Positions 1-5,616 of a DNA stretch of 15,400 nt are shown one piece after another. Source of the stretch: CAYOVG01 sp964407285 (lineage in GTDB: Bacteria; Desulfobacterota; Syntrophobacteria; Syntrophobacterales; Syntrophobacteraceae); contig CAYOVG010000158.1 of assembly GCA_964407285.1 (NCBI GenBank), positions 1 through 15,400 of the forward strand, written 5' to 3'. Below the pieces are notes generated by a model that saw only the letters and a program-made list of their open reading frames with translations, was not told where the DNA came from and ran no database searches. Every line of letters begins with the position of its first letter. Position 1 is the stretch's first letter. A program made the translations under genes and the position numbers.

Positions 1-62
1 AACCCGCAACCCGTAACCCGTAACCCGCAACCCGTAACCCGTAACCCGTAACCCGCAACCCG
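1..62. repeat. Tandem heptamer repeat (AACCCGY)
   Basis: Eight complete 7-bp units plus a 6-bp partial unit run head to tail from the left window edge. Each unit is AACCCGT or AACCCGC, differing only at the last base. The array ends about 9 nt before the Shine-Dalgarno sequence of the kinase at 79, so it lies in the leader or promoter of that gene. The array may continue beyond the window. Seven is not a multiple of three, and the array does not appear to be translated. Confidence 0.93.
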
Positions 63-78
63 AAGGCGCCGGAGGAAC

Positions 79-1545
79 ATGACTACCACTACTGCCGACG
101 GATCGAACAACGCAAATGCCAATCCACCGTTTAAGCTGGTAAAGTATCTCTCTCTCTCCAGCCTGGTGGTCATACTGATCTGCACGCTCTTCCTGTCCGC
201 GTTCATTTCGAAGCGGGCCAGGGTGATCCTGATGAAGAAGAGCGAGCAGTACGCCCTGCTGGTGGCCGAAAACCTGAATCACCAGGTTTTCTACCAGTTT
301 ACCCTCCCGACGCTCATCACCGAGGGAGAAATCCGGCTGAGCCGGGAGACCCAGTACGAACGCCTGGACAGGGTGGTGCAGAGCACCATCCACGGCTTCG
401 CCGTCGAAAGCGTCAACATCTACGATCCCAAGCAGGTCCTCACCTACAGCACGGAGAAGGAGAGGGTGGGGTCCGTGGGAAAGCTTGGTGCGGTCTTCCA
501 GAGGGCGCTCGAGGGGGAGTCGATCTCTTTCCTGGCCAACGGCGAAAACCGCAGGAAGCTCAAGACGTATCTGCCCATGTGGGTGGAGATGCCCATGAGC
601 TGGAAGCGGGGCAAGGTGCTGGGCGTCTTCGAAATCACCCTCGACGTGAGCAAGGACTACGAGACGGTCCAGCATTTTCAGTGGATCGTCATTTTGGGTT
701 TCTCCATCTTTGTTGGTATAATATACATGACCTTGCTCTTCATCGCCCGCAGGGCGGAGCGGATCATCGCCAACAGGGCGGAGGAACGCAGGAAGCTCGA
801 GGAACGGCTCCACCACGCCGAGCGGATGGCGACGCTCGGCGAGATGATCGCCGGGGTGTCCCACGAGATCAGAAATCCCCTGGGCATCATCCGCACCACG
901 GCGGAACTCCTCCACAGCCGCATGGAAAGCGAGCGGCACAAGCGTCTTTCCGGGATCATCATGGAGGAGTCCACGCGGTTGAACGGCATTCTCACGGAGT
1001 TCCTGGACTTTGCGCGTCCGAAGACGCCGCGCGTTTCCCCGTGCCGCATCGAGGACGTGCTCGATAGAAATATTAAAGTGATAACACCGACCTGCACGAA
1101 AGGGGGAATCCGGATCGAATGCGACTACCAGCAGGAGGAGTATACCCTCAATGCCGACCCGGACCTGCTCTACCGGGCATTCGTCAACATCTTCGCCAAC
1201 GCCATTCAGGCCATGCCCGAGGGAGGGCTGCTGAAGGTCGGCACGCAGCTCATCGGCAGCAAGACCAGTCCCCCGCAGGTGGAGGTGCGCATCCGGGATA
1301 CCGGTCCGGGGATACCGCGGGAGATCAGGCACAAGATATTCAACCCCTTCTACACCACGCGGGAGAAAGGAACCGGCCTGGGGCTCGCGATAGTGCGAAG
1401 CGTCGTGGACAGCCACCGGGGTGAAATCGAAGTGGACAGCGAGGACGGACAGGGGACCACCATGATCATACGGCTTCCCCTGAAACGGACCGATATCGGT
1501 CGAAGTATTGATGAAATTGACAGGAAGGAAATAGCGGCGGCGTAA
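79..1545 (+). CDS. Membrane sensor histidine kinase (NtrB/AtoS/ZraS-like), partner of the sigma-54 activator
   Basis: Two-component sensor kinase of 488 residues that autophosphorylates and should pass phosphate to the regulator encoded 7 nt downstream. A membrane segment at about residues 27-43 and a second at 202-223 enclose a periplasmic domain of about 158 residues. The end of that domain (GVFEITLDVS) looks like the last strands of a PDC/Cache-type PAS fold, so the stimulus is probably extracellular. A helical linker (224-250) leads to the H-box VSHEIRNPLG with phospho-accepting H262. The ATPase domain shows the N-box (around N374), DTGPGI (407-412), an FNPFYTT F-box and GTGLGL (431-436). 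This set is typical of kinases paired with NtrC-family regulators. GGAGG at 71-75 precedes the ATG by only 3 nt, which is tight but is the best start seen. The C-terminal tail after about 468 is hydrophilic. The ligand is unknown. Confidence 0.95.
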   Translation: MTTTTADGSNNANANPPFKLVKYLSLSSLVVILICTLFLSAFISKRARVILMKKSEQYALLVAENLNHQVFYQFTLPTLITEGEIRLSRETQYERLDRVVQSTIHGFAVESVNIYDPKQVLTYSTEKERVGSVGKLGAVFQRALEGESISFLANGENRRKLKTYLPMWVEMPMSWKRGKVLGVFEITLDVSKDYETVQHFQWIVILGFSIFVGIIYMTLLFIARRAERIIANRAEERRKLEERLHHAERMATLGEMIAGVSHEIRNPLGIIRTTAELLHSRMESERHKRLSGIIMEESTRLNGILTEFLDFARPKTPRVSPCRIEDVLDRNIKVITPTCTKGGIRIECDYQQEEYTLNADPDLLYRAFVNIFANAIQAMPEGGLLKVGTQLIGSKTSPPQVEVRIRDTGPGIPREIRHKIFNPFYTTREKGTGLGLAIVRSVVDSHRGEIEVDSEDGQGTTMIIRLPLKRTDIGRSIDEIDRKEIAAA

Positions 1546-1552
1546 AAGCATT

Positions 1553-3043
1553 ATGGAAACGATTCTTATCGTCGATGACGAAAAGAACTATCTGCTGGTC
1601 CTGGAAGATTTGCTCAGCGAGGAAGGCTACCAGGTCCTGACGGCGGATTCGGCCGGGGACGCGCTGGCGGTGGTGGAAAGCCACGAACTGGACGTGGTGC
1701 TCACCGACATGAAGATGCCGGGCATGGACGGAATGGCCCTGCTCGACCGCATCCACACCATGCGGCCCAATCTGCCCATTGTCATGATGACGGCGTACGG
1801 AACCGTCGAGAAGGCGGTCGAGGCGATGCGAAAGGGCGCTTTCGACTACATCCTGAAGCCCTTCGAAAACGAAGAGCTGAAGGTGACCATACAAAAGGCC
1901 GTGCGGCACTATCAGCTCGTCCGGCAAAACCGCTACCTTACGGAAGAATTGCAGGGGCGCTACCGGTTCAGCAACATCATAGGCAAGAGCGCGCCCATGC
2001 AGCGCATATTCGAACTGATCGAGAAGGTGGCCCCCACCAGGGCGACCGTGCTCATCACGGGGGAATCGGGGACGGGCAAGGAACTCATCGCGCGGGCCAT
2101 CCACTTCAACAGCACCCGCGGGGACGCTCCCTTCATCACCGTCAATTGCGGGGCGCTGCCCGAGACGCTCCTGGAGAGCGAGCTCTTCGGCCATGAGAAG
2201 GGGTCGTTCAGCGGCGCGGTGAACCAGCGGAAGGGCAGGTTCGAACTGGCGCACGAAGGGACCCTCTTCCTGGACGAAATATCGGAAATGTCCACGCCGC
2301 TCCAGGTGAAGCTGCTGCGGGTGCTGCAGGAGATGGAATTCGAGCGTGTGGGGGGGACCCAGACGCTGAAGGTGGACGTGCGCATCGTGGCCGCATCCAA
2401 CCGGGACCTGAAGGTGGAAACGGCCGCCGGCCGGTTCCGCTCCGACCTCTTCTACCGGCTCAACGTGGTGCGCATACACCTTCCCCCGCTGCGCGAGAGG
2501 AAGGACGACATCATCCTCCTCGTGAACCACTTCGTGGTGAAGCACTCGCAGAGCGCCGAACCGTCCCGCATCATGGTGGAACCCGAGGCGCTTCGGAGCC
2601 TGATCGACTACCCGTGGCCGGGAAACGTCCGGGAACTGGAAAACGTCATCGAGCGGGCCATCATTCTGAGCAACGGGAACCGGATCACGGTGAAGGACCT
2701 GCCCCACGAGATAAGGAACGGGCAACTGGAGAGTCCGCAGGCGGTGGCGGACGGGGCCGGCGCGCCGGAGCCGCCCGTCTCCACGGGCGGCGTGAGCGGC
2801 CTGCCGGAGCTGGACCCCGGGGAGAGGCTCGTCCGCTCGGGCCTCAAGCCGCGCCAGGCGCGGGCGCTCGATTTCATCAAGGCGCACGATTTCATCACCA
2901 ACAAGTACTATTCCCAGTTGAACGACATATCGGAACGCCAGGCCCTGCGGGAACTGAACGAGATGGTCGATTTCGGAATGCTGGCCCGGGTCGGCAAGGG
3001 AAGGGCCTGCCGGTATGTCCTTGTGAAGGAATATGGAACGTAA
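1553..3043 (+). CDS. Sigma-54-dependent response regulator with winged-helix-like C-terminus
   Basis: NtrC-family transcription activator of 496 residues. The receiver domain (1-120) has the acidic pair D8/D9, phosphoacceptor D52 in TDMKMPG, T80 and K102. The AAA+ domain (about 138-378) has Walker A GESGTGKE (170-177), Walker B GTLFLDE (236-242), the sigma-54-contacting L1 loop as GSFSGA (217-222) rather than GAFTGA, and the NVRELENVIERA sensor region. A Pro/Gly/Ala-rich linker (390-428) leads to residues 430-490. There the expected Fis-type helix-turn-helix is missing; instead a segment (LKPRQARALDFIK... then ...RQALRELNEM... and GKGRACRYVL) resembles the winged-helix tail of RecG-like/Fic-associated proteins. 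The gene follows the kinase stop by 7 nt and lacks a well-placed Shine-Dalgarno (AGGAAGG lies about 24 nt upstream), so translational coupling is likely. It probably activates sigma-54 promoters; targets are unknown. Confidence 0.95.
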   Translation: METILIVDDEKNYLLVLEDLLSEEGYQVLTADSAGDALAVVESHELDVVLTDMKMPGMDGMALLDRIHTMRPNLPIVMMTAYGTVEKAVEAMRKGAFDYILKPFENEELKVTIQKAVRHYQLVRQNRYLTEELQGRYRFSNIIGKSAPMQRIFELIEKVAPTRATVLITGESGTGKELIARAIHFNSTRGDAPFITVNCGALPETLLESELFGHEKGSFSGAVNQRKGRFELAHEGTLFLDEISEMSTPLQVKLLRVLQEMEFERVGGTQTLKVDVRIVAASNRDLKVETAAGRFRSDLFYRLNVVRIHLPPLRERKDDIILLVNHFVVKHSQSAEPSRIMVEPEALRSLIDYPWPGNVRELENVIERAIILSNGNRITVKDLPHEIRNGQLESPQAVADGAGAPEPPVSTGGVSGLPELDPGERLVRSGLKPRQARALDFIKAHDFITNKYYSQLNDISERQALRELNEMVDFGMLARVGKGRACRYVLVKEYGT

Positions 3044-3073
3044 CAACCGTCTCTAACGTGAAACCCACGACCG

Positions 3074-3105
3074 GAGCAGAATTCAGACCACTTCGCGGGT
3101 GGTGG
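3074..3105. repeat. 32-bp interspersed element, copy 1 (hairpin-forming)
   Basis: Matches the copy at 3216-3247 at 29 of 32 positions. It contains the hairpin ACCAC / TTCGCGG loop / GTGGT (stem arms 3087-3091 and 3099-3103). The innermost stem pair is C-G here and T-A in the other copy. Confidence 0.85.
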
Positions 3106-3215
3106 TGCGTTCATCTTGCGCATTGGCGCCCTTTTTACACGGTGTGGTGTCGCTACAACGCCAGCAGGCTGCATTCGCAAAGAACCGAACCTGGAATTAC
3201 CAAACAGGGCTCTAA

Positions 3216-3247
3216 GAGCAGAGTTCAGACCATTTCGCGGATGGTGG
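3216..3247. repeat. 32-bp interspersed element, copy 2 (hairpin-forming)
   Basis: Second copy of the element, 142 bp after the first and in the same orientation. The hairpin arms are ACCAT (3229-3233) and ATGGT (3241-3245) around the same TTCGCGG loop. Two of its three differences from copy 1 are the two sides of one base pair, so the stem is preserved. Confidence 0.85.
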
Positions 3248-3262
3248 AGAGAAAGCCATGGA

Positions 3263-3325
3263 GACGGAAGTCGGTGGTCGGAGATCGGAAGTCGGAATGG
3301 ATTTGTCCGACCTCCGACTTCCGTC
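3263..3325. repeat. 20-bp inverted repeat with a competing inner arm
   Basis: Arms 3263-3282 and 3306-3325 pair at 19 of 20 positions (the single mismatch is 3275/3313), starting with GACGGAAGTCGG and its exact complement. The 23-nt loop contains a second CGGAAGTCGGA (3286-3296) whose first 10 bases can also pair with 3314-3323, giving an alternative, shorter hairpin. No T-run follows, so it is not a standard intrinsic terminator. Its role is unknown. Confidence 0.85.
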
Positions 3326-3423
3326 AGCGAAGCGTTGCCGGCCGGTGGAGCATCTACACCGCTCCATGATTCCGAAGCGAATAATGAAAGGTGGAAACCA
3401 ATGGAAAATCATACGAATATGTC

Positions 3424-3487
3424 CACTCACCCATTCACCCACTCACCCACTCACCCACTCACCCACTCACCCATTCACCCATTCACC
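3424..3487. repeat. Tandem octamer repeat (CAYTCACC x 8)
   Basis: Eight contiguous 8-bp units: five read CACTCACC and three CATTCACC (units 2, 7 and 8). The array ends 25 bp before the Shine-Dalgarno sequence of the gene starting at 3525, so it lies in that gene's promoter or 5' leader. A change in copy number would alter leader length or promoter spacing but not the reading frame. Confidence 0.95.
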
Positions 3488-3524
3488 ATCCCTTCCCTTC
3501 CCCTTCTAACACGAGGATAACCCC

Positions 3525-5420
3525 ATGAACCAGAACCATATCGATTATCTGATGAAACACTGTCCCGGCAAGATCGTGAGCGCCGAAAAGGCGATGTCCA
3601 GGGTAAAGAAGGGAAGCCGGGTATTCATAGGTTCGGGCTGCGGCGAGCCGCGCCACCTGATCCGGGCCATGATCGCGGAACGGACCCTGCAGGACATGCT
3701 GGTCTACCAGATGCTCTCGGAGACGTTCTCCGAGTTCATCAACGACCCGGATTTTCTCAGGCGCTTCTCCCTCAAGCTCTTCTTCATAAGCTTCGCCATG
3801 CGCGAGGCGGCCTTTGAAGGAAAGCTGGACTACGTGCCCGCGTACCTCTCGCAGATTCCGAAGCTGTTCGCCGGCAAGCGCATCGGTCTCGACGTCGCGC
3901 TCATCCAGGTCAGCCCTCCCGACCGGTACGGCTACTGCAGCCTCGGTATCTCCGTGGACATCACCCGCTCGGGCGTCGACAACTCGAAGATGGTGATCGC
4001 ACAGGTCAATCCGCAAATGCCCAGAACGCTCGGGGACACGTTCGTCCACCTGGACCAGATCGACTACCTCGTCCTGCACGACGAACCGCTCGTCGAGAAC
4101 TACCCGTTCGTGGAGGAAGACGAAGTCACCCGCCGGATCGGCCACTTCGTGTCACAGCTCGTGGACGACGGAGCGACGCTCCAGGTCGGGTTCGGCCACC
4201 TGCCCTCGGCCATTCTCAAGCACCTGGAAGGCAAGAACGACCTCGGCATCCACACCCAGATGATCACGGACGGCTTCCTTCCCCTCTTCGAGAACAGAGT
4301 GGTGACCAACAAGAAGAAGTCCCTGCTTCCCGGAAGGACCGTTGCATCCCTTTGCATGGGAACGAAGAAAATCTACGATTTCGTGGATAATAATCCCATG
4401 TTCTACTTCCGGGATTCCGAATTCGTGAACGATCCGACCGTCATCGCGCGCAACGACCGCCTGATTTCCATCAGTTCCGCCCTGGAGGTGGACCTGACCG
4501 GGCAGATATGCATGGACTCGATGGGGTACCTCTTCTACAGCGGGATCGGCGACCAGGTCGATTTCATTCGCGGGAGCGCCATGTCCAACGGCGGGTTTTC
4601 CATCGTCGCCCTGCCCTCCACGGCGCAAAACGGCAAGGTCTCCAGGATCGTCTCGCACCTGAGCGAGGGGGCGGGGGTGGCGACCACACGGGGCGATGTG
4701 AACTATGTCGTCACGGAGTACGGAATCGCGGAACTCCAGGGCAAGAGCATCTACCAGAGGGTCATCGAACTGGCGCAGATAGCGCATCCGAAGTTCCGGG
4801 AGGAACTGATCGAATCCGCCAAGGAGCACCGTTATATCTTTGCCGACCAGTTGCCGCCCCACGAGGACGATCTCATTTTCCTCGAATCCTACAAGAGCTC
4901 CATGGCGCTGAGGAACGGGAAAACCATCGAGTTCAGGCCGCTCCTGCCCTCCGATGAATTCGCCTACAGGAACTTCTTCTATTCGCTCCAGGACGAAACC
5001 ATCTATTCCAGGTTCTTCCACTACAAGCGGCTGTTCTCTNNNNNNNNNNATCGTCCTTCGGGGAAAATCCAGAGACAGGTGGCCAACGTGGACTATACGA
5101 GGAATATGACCCTCATCGGCTTGGCCTCCAAGGGCGGATACAAGGAGATGATGGCCATAGGCTCCTACGCCGAACTCGAGGACAACAGGGCGGAAGTGGC
5201 CTTCGTCGTGCGGGAGGATTACCAGGGCTTCGGTATAGGCTCCTATCTCTTGAAGGCCCTCGAGAAAATAGCCAGGGAAAACGGATACAAAGGCTTTGTC
5301 GCCAGCGTGCTCAAAGAGAACAGGGGCATGATTCGAGTATTCGAAAAGAGATATCCGGGTGCAAACACATCCAGAAACGAAGGCGAAGTGGAAATTATAA
5401 TGGATTTTGATGGAAGATAA
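3525..5420 (+). CDS. Acetyl-CoA hydrolase/CoA-transferase-like domain fused to a GNAT acetyltransferase
   Basis: Fusion protein of about 631 residues, cytoplasmic, with no signal or membrane segment. Residues 1-450 match the acetyl-CoA hydrolase/4-hydroxybutyrate CoA-transferase family: N-terminal part to about 210, then LQVGFGHLPSAI, DLGIHTQMITDG (239-250), FYSGIGDQVDF (337-347), and GAGVATTRGDVNYVVTEYG near 383-400. In this family the glutamate of the TE(M/V)xxDG motif forms the enzyme-CoA thioester; here that position is Q245 (codon CAG at 4257-4259). Residues about 465-628 form a GNAT domain with the acetyl-CoA-binding motif QGFGIG (567-572) and an ENRGMIRVFEK helix. The N gap falls at residues 506-509, just inside the GNAT part. 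GAGGA lies 7 nt before the ATG. Such fusions are known in deltaproteobacteria. A protein-lysine acetyltransferase tuned by acyl-CoA binding is my inference; residual hydrolase activity is the alternative. Confidence 0.9.
   Translation: MNQNHIDYLMKHCPGKIVSAEKAMSRVKKGSRVFIGSGCGEPRHLIRAMIAERTLQDMLVYQMLSETFSEFINDPDFLRRFSLKLFFISFAMREAAFEGKLDYVPAYLSQIPKLFAGKRIGLDVALIQVSPPDRYGYCSLGISVDITRSGVDNSKMVIAQVNPQMPRTLGDTFVHLDQIDYLVLHDEPLVENYPFVEEDEVTRRIGHFVSQLVDDGATLQVGFGHLPSAILKHLEGKNDLGIHTQMITDGFLPLFENRVVTNKKKSLLPGRTVASLCMGTKKIYDFVDNNPMFYFRDSEFVNDPTVIARNDRLISISSALEVDLTGQICMDSMGYLFYSGIGDQVDFIRGSAMSNGGFSIVALPSTAQNGKVSRIVSHLSEGAGVATTRGDVNYVVTEYGIAELQGKSIYQRVIELAQIAHPKFREELIESAKEHRYIFADQLPPHEDDLIFLESYKSSMALRNGKTIEFRPLLPSDEFAYRNFFYSLQDETIYSRFFHYKRLFSXXXXRPSGKIQRQVANVDYTRNMTLIGLASKGGYKEMMAIGSYAELEDNRAEVAFVVREDYQGFGIGSYLLKALEKIARENGYKGFVASVLKENRGMIRVFEKRYPGANTSRNEGEVEIIMDFDGR
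5040..5049. other. Assembly gap (10 Ns) inside the GNAT domain
   Basis: Ten unresolved bases interrupt the fusion gene at codons 506-509. The frame is the same on both sides, which either means the gap size is right or is luck. The residues that follow (RPSGK before IQRQVANVDY) look like extra sequence compared with the short linker usual between the FS and the VDY of this GNAT type. Confidence 0.97.
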
Positions 5421-5535
5421 GTAAAAAACCTTAGCGCTTAACTCGAAGCCGTGCTATAAATAGCCCGTTTTATTTTTCCTGTTCGATTCCGATTGAGAAA
5501 AACCGGCATATAAATCGATTAATATCGGGAAACAG

Positions 5536-5551
5536 TGGAACGGTTATCGCC
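5536..5551 (+). promoter_or_regulatory. Candidate sigma-54 (-24/-12) promoter
   Basis: TGGAACG-GTTA-TCGCC shows the required GG-N10-GC spacing (GG 5537-5538, GC 5549-5550) and agrees with TGGCACG-N4-TTGCW at most positions. It lies in the AT-rich gap upstream of the REC-first kinase. A transcript would begin near 5562, giving a leader of about 50 nt to the TTG start at 5614. No upstream activator site could be identified. Confidence 0.45.
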
Positions 5552-5599
5552 GCTTCTCCATATATATGCGGCGAACGCGATGTGTTCAGGGACCCGGAC

Positions 5600-5616
5600 G
5601 GAGGGGCAAAGGGTTG
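5600..5616 (+). promoter_or_regulatory. Ribosome binding site that decides a TTG start
   Basis: GGAGGGG (5600-5606) sits 7 nt before TTG 5614-5616, immediately ahead of the receiver-domain sequence. The in-frame ATG at 5566 has no Shine-Dalgarno sequence and would add 16 basic residues unlike a receiver N-terminus. It would also be almost leaderless if the candidate promoter at 5536-5551 is real. Confidence 0.75.

Larger units (their letters stand above)
3044..3524. other. Repeat-rich non-coding region between regulator and CoA-transferase/GNAT gene
   Basis: No convincing gene in 481 bp: the open frames here are short and cross the repeats. It holds two copies of a 32-bp element (3074-3105 and 3216-3247), a long inverted repeat (3263-3325) and an octamer array (3424-3487). 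A pyrimidine-rich stretch (3488-3508) and a Shine-Dalgarno sequence GAGGA (3513-3517) sit 7-8 nt before the ATG at 3525. No clear sigma-70 or sigma-54 promoter was found. The long spacing suggests that the downstream gene is not simply a third gene of the kinase/regulator operon. Confidence 0.7.

Noticed and set aside
1..62. CRISPR array or telomere-like element
   Set aside because: Units are contiguous 7-mers without spacers, and nothing suggests a replicon end; it is a simple tandem repeat.
1466..3046. 526-residue open frame antisense to the sigma-54 activator
   Set aside because: The translation is Arg/His/Val-rich with no recognisable domain, and the plus strand carries a textbook NtrC-family gene. 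This is a mirror frame caused by high GC.
3124..3139. Sigma-54-like TGGCGCCCTTTTTACA ahead of the CoA-transferase/GNAT gene
   Set aside because: The spacing fits, but the near-invariant G of the -12 GC is A, and the site lies almost 400 bp from the gene.
5451..5478. Terminator after the fusion gene (GCTATAAATAGC followed by a T-rich stretch)
   Set aside because: The stem is effectively only 4 bp with a tiny loop, too weak to call an intrinsic terminator.
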